From positions 5,699-46,658 of the forward strand of contig NZ_STGA01000056.1 of the NCBI RefSeq assembly GCF_005222835.1: a stretch of 40,960 nt of DNA, read 5' to 3'. A program made the translations under genes and the position numbers. This stretch comes from Rhizobium sp. FKY42. Its GTDB lineage: Bacteria > Pseudomonadota > Alphaproteobacteria > Rhizobiales > Rhizobiaceae. Shown here in pieces: positions 1 to 8,886 of this stretch (positions are counted from its first letter, which is position 1; each line of letters opens with the position of its first letter). The notes under the pieces are model-generated. The model had not been told where the DNA came from and did not search any database. It saw only the letters and a program-made list of their open reading frames with translations.

Positions 1-2
1 AT

Positions 3-377
3 TCAACGGCGGAACCGCCTCCCGGCCCGCTACGATGGACACCGGAAACCGTGGAAGCGATAGAAACGACAAGGGTATCGCGGTTAGCACGCGAGATTTC
101 CGAGTACCTTCGGGAAGTCGCCCCCGAGGTCACACGGCCCATGTCTGGCCCGCAGTTGGAAACAGCGACGACCCAATACATCCGGGAGGCGCAAAAGCTT
201 GGCGTCACCCACAATGTGGCGTTCGCTAAATGGTCTTACATGCGCATCACCAATTCCCATGAGGGACAACTCCTCAAGATGCAAAAATTCATGACGGATA
301 CCTCGATACCGAGCCACCCCAACAATCGGGTTAAATATCTCATGCAGTTTCAGGTAAACAGGCTGGAGGCGCTCTAG
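3..377 (+). CDS. Hypothetical helical protein, 5' end outside the window
   Basis: The frame is open from the left edge to a TAG at 375-377, so the gene probably starts upstream. A GTG at 51 is a possible internal start, giving about 108 residues. The product is charged and predicted helical, with no motif I recognise. Its stop codon touches the ATG of the next gene (CTAGATG), so the two are probably co-transcribed and perhaps translationally coupled. Position ahead of a toxin-like and an immunity-like gene suggests an accessory or adaptor role in that locus, which is inference only. Confidence 0.55.
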   Translation, partial: STAEPPPGPLRWTPETVEAIETTRVSRLAREISEYLREVAPEVTRPMSGPQLETATTQYIREAQKLGVTHNVAFAKWSYMRITNSHEGQLLKMQKFMTDTSIPSHPNNRVKYLMQFQVNRLEAL

Positions 378-845
378 ATGCCTGCCCCTCTCATCCTGAT
401 TCCCCCTGCTGTCGAAGCCCTGTTGTGGGCGCTGGGGATTGGCGCAGCGGCGGGAACCGCAGGGCTGGCCATGTCCAACGCCCAGCAGAAGGCAAACGCA
501 AAATTCAAAGCAGCAGCCACGACGCAGGCTTGCTCGACCTGCCCACCGCCAGAGTGCAAGGACAACGCCGAGCAGCGAGAAAAATTGCGAAATCAACTAA
601 AAAAACGCGCCCAGGAAATGCGAGAAGACAAGAACAATCTCTTCAATGACCACTACTATGAATGGCAGAGACATCCTACACCCGGCATAGGGAGCTGGAT
701 GGGGCACGTGCGTCAATTCCAACAGAAGCAAAAAACGATTAGGGACATCATACAAATTGGAGAAACTCTCGGATGCCCAGAGCCAGACGATGACAGTTGG
801 CATTGGGCGACTCGACCGGCTCCAACACAGCCCGGAGTGTATTAA
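378..845 (+). CDS. Putative polymorphic-toxin-like protein with Cys pair
   Basis: A 155-residue protein. Residues about 8-32 form a hydrophobic Gly/Ala segment (possible membrane-insertion or export segment). A CSTCPPPEC cluster follows near residues 52-60, then a long charged helix and a conserved-looking C-terminal part with GHVRQFQQKQ and a final GC pair. This arrangement (Cys pair, long helix, GH..QF...Q, terminal GC) resembles what I recall of small toxin domains of polymorphic or type VI effectors (a Novel-toxin-16-like domain); that match is from memory and unverified. The next gene begins two bases after its stop and is AT-richer, as immunity genes often are. Alternative: a structural accessory protein of a conjugative or secretion locus. 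Confidence 0.45.
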   Translation: MPAPLILIPPAVEALLWALGIGAAAGTAGLAMSNAQQKANAKFKAAATTQACSTCPPPECKDNAEQREKLRNQLKKRAQEMREDKNNLFNDHYYEWQRHPTPGIGSWMGHVRQFQQKQKTIRDIIQIGETLGCPEPDDDSWHWATRPAPTQPGVY

Positions 846-847
846 AA

Positions 848-1252
848 ATGGACCAAAAGCGCCTTTTTGCTCTATCAAAAATAAGAGACCAAAGTCTTGC
901 CAAGCTAAAAGAGCATGAGGGAACTCTATGGAAAGAAGTTCAAGGAGAGTTTCACAGTGCTTGGAAAGAATTGCCAACTTGGATTCTTCTGTACGAAGAC
1001 AGCGAAATCGAAAAGTGTCATGCGGAATTCACCAAAATCGTCTCACCGTATTTCGATGAAATTGGTGATGCGAATTTTACGGTAGCTTATAGCGTCTACA
1101 AAGATAACAAAGACGTATATCTAGAATTTCTAAACGACAACAATGAGATCGCCCGTGGTTACGGTGTATCAGGTAAGCTCGCGGATATGCCGGAAGAGCA
1201 TCCGATACCAAAGGACAGCATTTTTTTATCAAGAGATTCTAAGCGCCCATAA
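848..1252 (+). CDS. Putative immunity-like protein
   Basis: ATG at 848, 134 residues, starting two bases after the stop of the upstream toxin-like gene. An upstream in-frame ATG at 797 lies inside that gene and is a less likely start. The protein is acidic, cytosolic-looking and rich in Lys, Glu, Asp and aromatic residues, with no signal peptide or membrane segment. Its DNA is clearly more AT-rich than its neighbours. Small, acidic, AT-rich genes directly downstream of toxin genes are typical of immunity genes; I assign the role only by context. A hairpin follows the stop. Confidence 0.45.
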   Translation: MDQKRLFALSKIRDQSLAKLKEHEGTLWKEVQGEFHSAWKELPTWILLYEDSEIEKCHAEFTKIVSPYFDEIGDANFTVAYSVYKDNKDVYLEFLNDNNEIARGYGVSGKLADMPEEHPIPKDSIFLSRDSKRP

Positions 1253-1270
1253 CCATGCACCCAACGGCTA

Positions 1271-1319
1271 GCCCGCCCCGGCCCGCTCTTTTTGATTGGG
1301 CTGTAGGGCCGGGGCGGGC
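1271..1319 (+). terminator. Strong GC-rich inverted repeat after the immunity-like gene
   Basis: Perfect 14-bp inverted repeat: GCCCGCCCCGGCCC at 1271-1284 and its complement at 1306-1319, with a 21-base loop containing CTTTTTG. It lies 18 bp after the stop at 1252 and just beyond the stop of the leftward gene at 1326, so it could serve as a shared terminator. No long T-run follows the right arm on the plus strand. Confidence 0.55.
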
Positions 1320-1325
1320 GGGTTT

Positions 1326-1700
1326 CTACCGCTCGAAGTCCATTCCCCTGCTGTGTTGGCGCTGCTGCTGGCGGTTTATTTCCTGAGCCTGCTGAGTGCC
1401 TCGTTCAATGAGTTCGTGCCGGTCTCGTAGGCGCTCAACCGCGCCTCGGATGCGGTCAATCGCTCGGTGAAGCCCTGCAAGATGCCCGTTAACTTGCTCC
1501 ATGCCTCTCGCTGTTGCGCTTCGAGATCGCTCAGACGCCGATGCTGCGTCTGCTGTAGCCTCGCGGCTCTGAAGCCTCTCCACGGCCCTCTGCGCTCCTT
1601 TCTGGCCCAGTCGGCCCGAAGCTGCGATTTTGGCCAACTCGCAGAACGTTGTGGGAACACGGCGTGGAGGATTGACCCGAGAAGTGCCCGGTCGTGACAT
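1326..1700 (-). CDS. Hypothetical coiled-coil protein, divergent from tnpA
   Basis: A 124-residue frame starting at ATG 1700 and reading away from the Tn3 transposase. The protein is basic and rich in Arg, Gln, Ala and Glu, and its second half is a predicted amphipathic helix with many Arg-X-X-Arg repeats. The style resembles C-terminal tails of relaxases or small accessory proteins of conjugation or transposition, but I do not recognise a family. It could be a non-coding open frame in GC-rich DNA. The start lies 26 bp from the tnpA ATG, so promoter elements would have to be shared or very short. Confidence 0.35.
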   Translation of the reverse strand: MSRPGTSRVNPPRRVPTTFCELAKIAASGRLGQKGAQRAVERLQSREATADAASASERSRSATARGMEQVNGHLAGLHRAIDRIRGAVERLRDRHELIERGTQQAQEINRQQQRQHSRGMDFER

Positions 1701-1701
1701 T

Positions 1702-1722
1702 GCGCTCCAATTTGAGGAGCGC
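1702..1722 (+). promoter_or_regulatory. Hairpin overlapping the tnpA ribosome-binding site
   Basis: GCGCTCC at 1702-1708 pairs perfectly with GGAGCGC at 1716-1722 around a 7-base loop. The right arm contains the purine-rich sequence (GAGGAG) that should act as Shine-Dalgarno for the tnpA ATG at 1727. Formation of the stem would hide the RBS and could keep transposase translation low. The pairing is direct sequence observation; the regulatory role is inference. Confidence 0.45.
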
Positions 1723-1726
1723 TTTA

Positions 1727-4636
1727 ATGAGTACGGGTATTACGAGTTCGGACATTGTCGGCCAATGGAGCCTGAGCTTCGCCGACATTGATTTCATCAA
1801 TTCCAAACCGGCCGCGACGAGGCTCGGCTTGGCCTCGCAGTTGAAGTTTTTCAGCGCACGCGGTTTTTTCGCTGACAATGGCACATTGATCCCGACCGAT
1901 GCTGCCGAATACCTGGCCGAGCAGATCGGCATCCCAGCCGACGAACTGTCTAGCTATGATTTCGGCGGGAGAACAGCACGTCGGCATTGCGCCGAGATTT
2001 TGCAGTATCTCGGCTTTGGCCGCATGACGCGACAAGACCGCGAAGCGCTTTCTTATTGGATTATCGGCGAGCTTTGCCCGTCCGGACAATCCGTCAGCGC
2101 CATGCTTGAGGCGATGTTCCTCTGGTGCCGGGATCGCAATATCTATGGTCCGTCTGCCAAGGAGCTTGAACGGCTTGTTCGTTCGCAACGGCAACAATAT
2201 CTCGACGGCTGGCTTCATGAGGTGAGCGCAGCGCTTCCGCCTGGGACTGTTGCAGCGATGGAAAGCTCCCTGGCTGACGCGGAAGGGTTGACAGGCTTCA
2301 ATGCGATGAAAGCAGACGCGGGGCGAGCAACCTTGGACAACATTCTCGAGGTGACCGCCCGGCTTGCGTTCATCCGGAGCCTGAAACTCCCACGGAATAT
2401 GCTTTCAGCGATGAACCCGGCCTGGATCGAGCATGTTGCCCGCCGGGTTTCCGGCGAAAAGGCATCGGAGATGCGCCGTCATACAGAGACACGCCAACTC
2501 GCGCTTTATGCGGTGTATCTGATGGCGCGGGAAACGGCGATGACCGATGCAATGGTCGAGTTGCTCATGGAAACGGTACACAAGATCACAACCCGGTCGA
2601 AACGGAAGGTGGTGGGTGATATCGCCAAGGATGTCGAACGGGTCTATGGCAAGGAACGGCTGCTCGTCGACATTGCAACCGCATCGATTGACGATCCGGA
2701 CGGTCGCATCTGCGATGTCATCTTTCCGGTTGTCGGCAAGGAAAAGCTGGCGGCGATCATCAAGGAAAGCAGTGCCAAGGGGGCGCTTGATCGCCGCATC
2801 TATGCAGTCATGCGCAATTCATGGGCCAATCACTATCGGCGGATGCTACCAAGCCTGCTTTCCGTGCTGGAGTTCCGGTCGAACAATGCGGTCTGGCGAC
2901 CAGTTTTGTCCGCCCTCGACTGGATCAAGGCAAGGCTGGAGGACGGTTGCCGGTTCGTGCCGCAGAAGGATGTGCCGATAGACGATGTGATCCCGGCTAA
3001 GTGGCGCAGTTCGGTCATTGATGGAAATGGTCGCGTCAACCGGATCAGCTATGAACTCTGCGTCCTGACCCAATTGCGGGAATGCATCAGGTCCAAGGAA
3101 ATCTGGGTTGTCGGCGCGGACCGTTACCGCAATCCCGATGATGATCTCCCGAAGGATTTTGCGGCTCGACGCTCCTCTTATTATTCCAAGCTGAACCTGA
3201 CACAGGACGCATGCGAATTTGTGGCGATGGTTCGCAAGGAGCTGGAACACGAGTTGCTGCTTCTGAACGAAACAATGCCACGAAACGAGAAGGTGAGAAT
3301 CCTCTGGCGCGGCGAAAACCGGATATCGATCACGCCGTTCAAGCCAGCGCCGGAACCGAAAGGGCTGGCAGCCATCAAATCGGAGATTGGTCAGCGCTGG
3401 CCGATGACGGGCCTTCTCGATGTGCTGAAGGAAGCAGCCCTCGACACCGGATTTCTTGACGCATTCGAGACCTCGGCCTCCCGTGTCGCCCTTTCCAAGC
3501 CTGTTTTGGATCAACGACTGCTTCTTTGCCTCTATGGCCTCGGCACCAATGCCGGGCTGAAGCGGGTGGCCGGTGCCACCACCGATGCCAGCTATGAGGA
3601 ACTTCTTCATGTGCATCGCCGCTTCATTCACGGGGGCGCTTTGCGGGAAGCCTGCGCTCGGGTTGCCAATGCAACGCTTGCAATTCGCAATGCAGCGGTC
3701 TGGGGTGACGCCGGAACGGCCTGCGCATCGGATTCCACGAAGTTCGGGGCCTGGGATCGCAACCTGATGACGGAGTGGCATGCTCGCTATGGCGGGCGCG
3801 GCGTCATGATCTACTGGCATGTCGAAAGGCGGGCCACCTGCGTCTATTCCCAGCTCAAGCGGTGCTCGTCGTCGGAAGTTGCATCGATGATCGAAGGTGT
3901 TCTTCGCCATTGCACCGATCTGGAAATCCAACGGCAATATGTCGATAGCCACGGCCAGAGCGCCGTTAGTTTCGCCTTTTGCCGCTTGCTCGGCTTTGAA
4001 CTCGCCCCGCGCCTGAAGGCGATTGCCCGGCAGAAGCTGGCACTACCGGATGCGAGCTTCCGGGCAAGATTGCCGAACCTGCTTCCGGTCCTTTCCAACC
4101 CGATCAACTGGGAGGAGATCGAGCAGCAATATGACGAAATGGTTAAATATGCCGCTGCCATGCAGACGCGCACGGCCGATCCGGAGGCGATCCTGCGCCG
4201 CTTCGCGCGGGCAGAAGTAATGCATCCGACCTACAAGGCGCTGAGCGAACTCGGCCGCGCGCTCAAGACGACCTTTCTATGCCGTTACCTGCGCCAGGAA
4301 GCCTTCCGCCGGGAAATCCATGAAGGGCTGAACGTCGTCGAAAACTGGAATAGCGCCAACGGTTTCGTCTTCTTCGGTAAAGGTGGTGAAATGGCGACCA
4401 ACCGCATTGATGAGCAGGAGGTTTCGGCATTGGCGCTACACCTTCTTCAGGCTTCGCTCGTCTATGTGAACACGCGCATGCTGCAAACAGTGCTTGCAGA
4501 ACCAGCCTGGCACGGTCGTATGGTACCGGAAGATTATCGCGGCCTTACCCCGCTGATCTACGCCCACGTCAATCCCTACGGTCGGTTCGATCTCGATCTG
4601 GACAGCCGGATAGATTTCGGCAAAATCGCTGCCTGA
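1727..4636 (+). CDS. tnpA: Tn3-family transposase TnpA
   Basis: About 969 residues from ATG 1727 (a longer frame opens at 1694, but a GAGG Shine-Dalgarno fits 1727). The length is normal for Tn3-family transposases. The N-terminal part looks like the DUF4158 domain. The C-terminal DDE domain is visible: SDSTKFG gives the first Asp, YVDSHG the second, and the region [15 protein letters not shown] the Glu, followed by the family-typical VYVNTRMLQ helix. The protein would bind 38-bp terminal repeats and carry out replicative transposition. I could not identify a convincing 38-bp inverted-repeat pair around it, unlike the transposon at 20785-25105, so the element may be rearranged or its ends lie elsewhere. 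Its sequence is only distantly similar to the two other tnpA genes here. Confidence 0.93.
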   Translation: MSTGITSSDIVGQWSLSFADIDFINSKPAATRLGLASQLKFFSARGFFADNGTLIPTDAAEYLAEQIGIPADELSSYDFGGRTARRHCAEILQYLGFGRMTRQDREALSYWIIGELCPSGQSVSAMLEAMFLWCRDRNIYGPSAKELERLVRSQRQQYLDGWLHEVSAALPPGTVAAMESSLADAEGLTGFNAMKADAGRATLDNILEVTARLAFIRSLKLPRNMLSAMNPAWIEHVARRVSGEKASEMRRHTETRQLALYAVYLMARETAMTDAMVELLMETVHKITTRSKRKVVGDIAKDVERVYGKERLLVDIATASIDDPDGRICDVIFPVVGKEKLAAIIKESSAKGALDRRIYAVMRNSWANHYRRMLPSLLSVLEFRSNNAVWRPVLSALDWIKARLEDGCRFVPQKDVPIDDVIPAKWRSSVIDGNGRVNRISYELCVLTQLRECIRSKEIWVVGADRYRNPDDDLPKDFAARRSSYYSKLNLTQDACEFVAMVRKELEHELLLLNETMPRNEKVRILWRGENRISITPFKPAPEPKGLAAIKSEIGQRWPMTGLLDVLKEAALDTGFLDAFETSASRVALSKPVLDQRLLLCLYGLGTNAGLKRVAGATTDASYEELLHVHRRFIHGGALREACARVANATLAIRNAAVWGDAGTACASDSTKFGAWDRNLMTEWHARYGGRGVMIYWHVERRATCVYSQLKRCSSSEVASMIEGVLRHCTDLEIQRQYVDSHGQSAVSFAFCRLLGFELAPRLKAIARQKLALPDASFRARLPNLLPVLSNPINWEEIEQQYDEMVKYAAAMQTRTADPEAILRRFARAEVMHPTYKALSELGRALKTTFLCRYLRQEAFRREIHEGLNVVENWNSANGFVFFGKGGEMATNRIDEQEVSALALHLLQASLVYVNTRMLQTVLAEPAWHGRMVPEDYRGLTPLIYAHVNPYGRFDLDLDSRIDFGKIAA

Positions 4637-4670
4637 GTAGCGGTGCGAAAATGCGCGTTGCAAAACTCGG

Positions 4671-4736
4671 GCGCAAAATTCTAACTTTTGTGGGGAGTTT
4701 TGCGACAATCGCGACCTAAAACGTGTTTCAGGTCGC
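4671..4736. other. Resolvase-site-like palindromic region A
   Basis: Just after tnpA, CGCAAAATTCTAA (from 4672), TTTTGCGACAA (4698-4708), CGCGACC and GGTCGCAAAG alternate in opposite orientations. The segment 4711-4736 is a near-palindrome with arms GCGACCT and AGGTCGC. Very similar half-sites occur at 10097-10211 and 17158-17184, the latter beside a tnpR gene. I interpret the set as serine-resolvase (res) subsites or remnants. The 4711-4736 palindrome may alternatively be an operator for the AraC gene that starts at 4799. Confidence 0.4.
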
Positions 4737-4798
4737 AAAGATGTTGAACAAGGTGCAAAAGCGCGTCTGAACTCACCCAAATTTAATGTCCGGCCCGC

Positions 4799-5824
4799 AT
4801 GCTATTCCTTCCGCTATCGTTTTTCGTCGCCATACTTCTCATCATCCTGTTCATCGTCGTGGTGAGGGCTGGGGATGGCCGTACTTCCCGGAACGCTTCT
4901 TTTCTTGTGCTCATTCTGCTCAGTGCGTTCCAAGCGGTTCTGTCCGGGCTGCGCTGGGGATACGGCATAGTCGAAGTGATGTATGTGGCGCCTGTGGGGG
5001 CTGCGTTCGTGCCGCCGCTTGTCTATTGCGGTGTTGCGCGGCTGGTGCGCAAAGACGATCGCGCCCTTGATTGGTCGATTGTCTTGCACGCCCTTCCGGC
5101 GGTTGCCATCGTCACTCTGTTGACCGCGACGGGATGGCGAGGTGCGATCGATGTGGTTCTGCCGGCAATCTTCATCGGATATGCAGGAGCGATCCTCAAT
5201 CTCATGCGGCGGGGACCCGACGGATTGAGGAGGACACCCTTCGAAAGCGCCGTTCCGGTCTATCGGGCTCTCGTCTTCGCCGCTTTGGCCTTGCTGATGT
5301 CGGCGGCGCTCGATCTGCTGATAGTCTTCGATTTCTCCTGGACACACGGCCGGCATGCGGCAGGCATAGTGGCGACCGGCAACCTCGTTGCGCTTGTCGT
5401 CCTCTCGATCGCAGCCGCCGTCGCGGTTCAAGGCCGGAACTCCTCGGATGCCGAAACCGAGGCTCCTGCAGCTGACGAGTCAGGCGACAAGGAGACGCTT
5501 GCCGCGATCCAGTCGCTGATGGAAATGAAGCATTCATACCGCGATCCCGACCTCAACCTCGATCGGCTGGCGCGCAAAGCTCTTATTCCGGCGCGACAAA
5601 TCTCGACCGCGATCAATCGGACCACCGGCAAGAATGTCTCGCAATATGTCAACGAGTTGCGTATCGCGGAGGCTTGCAAGCTTCTGGCCGAGACAGAAAA
5701 ATCGGTGACTGAAGTCATGCTCGATGTGGGTTTTCAGACCAAATCCAATTTCAACCGCGAGTTCCGCAGGGTCACCGACATGACACCTGTCCAGTGGCGA
5801 TCAAGCCGCGCAAATTCCGGCTGA
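4799..5824 (+). CDS. AraC-family regulator with N-terminal membrane domain
   Basis: 341 residues, ATG 4799. The first 200 residues contain about six or seven hydrophobic helices, beginning with a strongly hydrophobic segment at residues 2-22. A polar linker follows, then a C-terminal AraC/XylS DNA-binding domain at about residues 233-336, with the family-typical ending SVTEVMLDVGFQTKSNFNREF and TPVQWR. This build implies a membrane-embedded sensor that controls transcription directly. It lies immediately upstream of, and in the same direction as, a complete ABC exporter operon, so it probably senses the exporter's substrate or envelope stress. Two related near-palindromes (4711-4736 before this gene, 5860-5885 before the exporter) are candidate operators. 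Signal and substrate are unknown. Confidence 0.85.
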   Translation: MLFLPLSFFVAILLIILFIVVVRAGDGRTSRNASFLVLILLSAFQAVLSGLRWGYGIVEVMYVAPVGAAFVPPLVYCGVARLVRKDDRALDWSIVLHALPAVAIVTLLTATGWRGAIDVVLPAIFIGYAGAILNLMRRGPDGLRRTPFESAVPVYRALVFAALALLMSAALDLLIVFDFSWTHGRHAAGIVATGNLVALVVLSIAAAVAVQGRNSSDAETEAPAADESGDKETLAAIQSLMEMKHSYRDPDLNLDRLARKALIPARQISTAINRTTGKNVSQYVNELRIAEACKLLAETEKSVTEVMLDVGFQTKSNFNREFRRVTDMTPVQWRSSRANSG

Positions 5825-5859
5825 ATTCGCCTTCACGACGTCCAAAATCGCGATTCAGC

Positions 5860-5885
5860 ACGGTCTGAAACGTGTTTGAGGTCGA
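5860..5885. promoter_or_regulatory. Candidate operator of the AraC-type regulator
   Basis: The gap between the regulator stop (5824) and the adaptor start (5918) holds CTGAAACGTGTTTGAGGTCG. The same core, CTAAAACGTGTTTCAGGTCG, lies at 4716-4735 upstream of the regulator. The two sites share about 20 of 26 positions when aligned on ACGTGTTT. Placement ahead of both transcription units suits autoregulation plus control of the exporter. No binding evidence exists. Confidence 0.4.
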
Positions 5886-5917
5886 GCGGCACCCATAAAG
5901 CCGGCATTGCTTGCGGC

Positions 5918-7015
5918 ATGAACACGCTCACCGAACACGACCGAAAGCTCGCCGAAACGCTCAAGTCTCTGTCTGTGGAGACGATGACCGAACCGCCGAA
6001 GCCACGCCGCAAAGCGATCCTCTGGATCACGGGCGTCCTGATGGCCGCAGTCGTTCCTGCGACCGTTATCCTCATTTCCCCGAACTCTGCGATTGCCATC
6101 AAGACCGCACTTTTTGGAGCGCTTGAACCTGCCACAACGGTTCGGTCCATCTCGCTCCAAAAGGATGCGATCGAGAGCAACAAACTGCCTGTCGATGCCA
6201 AGCCGTCGTCGCCAGCCGCACGTGAGATTACGGGCTCCGGCTATGTCGTCGCACCGCAATCGACAGCCGTCTTCGCCAAATATCAGGGCGAGATCACCGG
6301 CATTGCCGTCGAGCCTGGCGACTGGGTCCAACCCGGCCAGCCACTCGTCATCCTGAAGGATCCGAGCGCAATGCTGGCTCTTGAACAGGTTAGGGCGACC
6401 AAGGTCTCCGCCGATCTGGTCCTGGCTGCACGAGAAATCAGCCTTGCGCAGACGGAGGCGGCTTTTCATCGCGTCGAGACGCTCGTTCAGCGGAATGCGA
6501 CGTCCAGAAAGGACTTTGAGGACGCGGAAGCAGCCTGGATGAGCGCTTCAAACCTCGTCGATCAGGCTCGCCAGGATATCATCAGTGCCGAACTCGCAAT
6601 CCGCATTGCACAAGAGCAAGTGGATTCGCTGACAGTGCGCGCGCCCTTTGCCGGAACCGTGACGAAACTGACCGCCCACGTGGGCGACACGGTCCTTGCC
6701 CGTGCAGACAGCGTCCGGGAAAGCCAGAGCCTTCTGACGCTAACGGACATGAACAACATGGTCATTGACGCCGATGTTGCCGAAACCAATACCTCGATGC
6801 TTCGAGCTGGCTTGCCTGGCGAGGCCGTCCTCGACGGTTTTCCGGATCAACCGTTCAAGATCGAGCTGCAGCGGGTCGCGCCGGTCGCATCCGTCGAAAA
6901 AGGCACGGTCGGAATCCGGCTCTCACTCCTCAATCCGCCTGCCGGCATCAGGCCCAACATGGCGGCACGCATCCGCATCTCTGTCCCGGAACCCCAGACA
7001 CAATCCCAACCTTAA
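5918..7015 (+). CDS. HlyD/MacA-type periplasmic adaptor protein
   Basis: 365 residues from ATG 5918. A TTG at 5876 would extend the frame, but it lies in the putative operator. An N-terminal cytoplasmic tail is followed by one membrane helix at about residues 33-54. A lipoyl/biotinyl-like half (GEITGIAVEPGDWVQPGQPL) comes next, then a long helical hairpin rich in Ala, Glu and Gln, the second lipoyl half (VRAPFAGTVTKL) and a beta-barrel region. This is the membrane-fusion protein of a tripartite efflux pump. The ATPase gene starts 17 bp downstream. No outer-membrane factor is encoded nearby, so a TolC-like partner would come from elsewhere. Confidence 0.88.
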   Translation: MNTLTEHDRKLAETLKSLSVETMTEPPKPRRKAILWITGVLMAAVVPATVILISPNSAIAIKTALFGALEPATTVRSISLQKDAIESNKLPVDAKPSSPAAREITGSGYVVAPQSTAVFAKYQGEITGIAVEPGDWVQPGQPLVILKDPSAMLALEQVRATKVSADLVLAAREISLAQTEAAFHRVETLVQRNATSRKDFEDAEAAWMSASNLVDQARQDIISAELAIRIAQEQVDSLTVRAPFAGTVTKLTAHVGDTVLARADSVRESQSLLTLTDMNNMVIDADVAETNTSMLRAGLPGEAVLDGFPDQPFKIELQRVAPVASVEKGTVGIRLSLLNPPAGIRPNMAARIRISVPEPQTQSQP

Positions 7016-7032
7016 GTCGGAGAAGCCCAGCC

Positions 7033-7740
7033 ATGAGCGATCAGCCAACAGACACGCCCTTTATCCGTTTTCGACATGTCAAAAAGGGATACAGGATCGG
7101 AGGAGAGGCAATCTCGATCTTTGACAATCTCGATCTGGATATCCCGCGAGGCGATTTCGTCGCCGTCATGGGGCCGTCGGGATCGGGCAAATCGACGCTG
7201 CTCAATATGCTGGCGGGCGTCGAAAGCCCAGACGCGGGCGAGATTGCCATTGGCGCCGCCAGACTGGACCTGATGGGCGAAAGCGCCCGTTCGGCATGGC
7301 GCGCGCACAACATGGGCATCGTCTTCCAGTTCTACAACCTTCTACCGATGCTAACTGCGGCGGAGAATGTCGAACTGCCGCTCCTGCTCAAGCCTGTCTC
7401 GGCAAAAGAGCGTCGCATCCGCGTCGGCAAGGTTCTCGATCTTGTCGGCCTTGCGGGGCGTGAGCGACAGTATCCGGGCCTGATGTCCGGCGGCCAGCAA
7501 CAACGGGTCGGCATTGCCCGCGCTATCGCGGCCGATCCCGATCTCCTGTTGTGTGACGAACCGACCGGCGATCTCGATCGCAAATCGGCGGATGACGTGC
7601 TGGCCATGCTGCGTCTCCTCAACCGGGAGCTGGGAAAGACCATCGTGATGGTGACCCACGATCCGCAGGCCGCCCGTCACGCCCGCCGGACCTTGCATCT
7701 CGACAAGGGACGTTTCACCGAAGAGAGGGAGGCCGCCTGA
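7033..7740 (+). CDS. ABC exporter ATP-binding subunit (MacB/LolD type)
   Basis: 235 residues. Walker [10 protein letters not shown] lies near residues 47-55, the Q-loop region [20 protein letters not shown] follows, the signature is MSGGQQQRV, Walker B is [12 protein letters not shown] and the H-loop is MVTHD. These features place it in the MacB/LolD/FtsE-like group that works with FtsX-type permeases. It hydrolyses ATP on the cytoplasmic side to drive export by the two following permeases. The stop codon overlaps the first permease start by one base (TGATG), indicating coupled translation. Confidence 0.93.
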   Translation: MSDQPTDTPFIRFRHVKKGYRIGGEAISIFDNLDLDIPRGDFVAVMGPSGSGKSTLLNMLAGVESPDAGEIAIGAARLDLMGESARSAWRAHNMGIVFQFYNLLPMLTAAENVELPLLLKPVSAKERRIRVGKVLDLVGLAGRERQYPGLMSGGQQQRVGIARAIAADPDLLLCDEPTGDLDRKSADDVLAMLRLLNRELGKTIVMVTHDPQAARHARRTLHLDKGRFTEEREAA

Positions 7741-8882
7741 TGAGTTTCTTCCGCCTTGCCAGGCGCAACGCCTGGCGCAAGCCATTGCGCACGCTTCTGT
7801 TGATCTTTTGCGTGACAGTCGCCTTCCTGATCTACGGGCTGACCGCAAGCTTCCTGAGTGGCACACAGGGAACGTCCGCCGCCAGCGATGATCTCCTGGG
7901 CGTCATGAGCGCGGCTGGGCGAACGCAAGCCTTGCCGATGGCCGCCATGACACGCATTGCCGCCGAACCCGGCGTCGCCTCAGTCGCTTACACGACGCGC
8001 ATGCGCGGCTACGTGACGGTCGAGAAAAACGTGGTGGCGGTGAGCGCAGTCGATCCCGCACAGATCACAAAGGTGAACGGCAAGGAGCTTGGCCTGACGC
8101 CGGAACTGGTTTCGGCGCTCGGCGAGGCGCGCGACCGGGTGCTGGTGGGCCGGGCGCTCGCGCAGGCACAGGGATGGTCGGTTGGTCAGCGCATCACGGT
8201 CACCTCTTTCCAGACCGCGCGCAAGGACGGAAGCCGCGATTGGCGCTTCGACATCGCCGGCATTTTCGAAGGCGAGACCGCCAGCACTGACACCTATTTC
8301 ATGCTGGCAAACTACGATTACATCAATACGGCGCGTTCGCGCGGCACGGATACCGTCGATGCCTTCGTCGTGCGGCCGGCGCCGGGTACTTCCGCTGGCG
8401 CGCTTGCAGCACATATCGATGCCATCTTCGCCAATTCAGCGACACCGACCCGCACTCAATCGGAGAAGCAGTTTCTGGAAGGCTTCCTGCGCCAATATGC
8501 CGATGTCGGGTTGATCATCAATCTGGTCATTGGCGCCGCTTTCGTGACCTTGCTGATGATCGTCATCAATACAATGATGTTTGCGGTGCGCGAGCGCACC
8601 TTCGAAATCGGCGTCCTTAAAACCCTGGGCTTCTCACGGAAGCGCATTCTCATTCTTGTCCTCGGCGAGACACTGTTTCTGTTTGCACTCGGCGGCACGC
8701 TCGGCCTCGTCCTGGCAAAGCTTGCCACAGTGATGACCGGACCGGCGCTCGGCCTCGTCTTCTCGACGACGGTGCTGGCCAAGGCCGCCTCACTCATCGC
8801 CGCGCTTGGGCTCGTCACCGGCCTGATACCGGCCATAAACGCCATGCGCACACCGATCACGACCGCCTTCAGAGCGAGATAA
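7740..8882 (+). CDS. FtsX/MacB-type ABC transporter permease 1
   Basis: 380 residues, ATG overlapping the ATPase stop codon. One N-terminal membrane helix at about residues 20-40 is followed by a periplasmic MacB-PCD-like domain of roughly 200 residues and a C-terminal FtsX domain with three helices (motifs FAVRERTFEIGVLKTLGFSR and ALGLVTGLIPAINAMR). This is the usual topology of type VII mechanotransmission ABC transporters such as MacB and LolCE. It should pair with the second permease at 8887 as a heterodimer. The substrate cannot be read from sequence; peptides, lipids or toxic compounds are all known for the family. Confidence 0.9.
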   Translation: MSFFRLARRNAWRKPLRTLLLIFCVTVAFLIYGLTASFLSGTQGTSAASDDLLGVMSAAGRTQALPMAAMTRIAAEPGVASVAYTTRMRGYVTVEKNVVAVSAVDPAQITKVNGKELGLTPELVSALGEARDRVLVGRALAQAQGWSVGQRITVTSFQTARKDGSRDWRFDIAGIFEGETASTDTYFMLANYDYINTARSRGTDTVDAFVVRPAPGTSAGALAAHIDAIFANSATPTRTQSEKQFLEGFLRQYADVGLIINLVIGAAFVTLLMIVINTMMFAVRERTFEIGVLKTLGFSRKRILILVLGETLFLFALGGTLGLVLAKLATVMTGPALGLVFSTTVLAKAASLIAALGLVTGLIPAINAMRTPITTAFRAR

Positions 8883-8886
8883 GAAG

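Noticed and set aside
2846..3952. 368-residue minus-strand frame inside tnpA
   Set aside because: Antisense shadow of an intact Tn3 transposase with conserved DDE motifs.
1694..4736. 38-bp inverted-repeat pair for the first tnpA
   Set aside because: GGGG-type ends near 4691 and 17118 were considered, but their orientation and sequence do not pair, so no element boundary is drawn.
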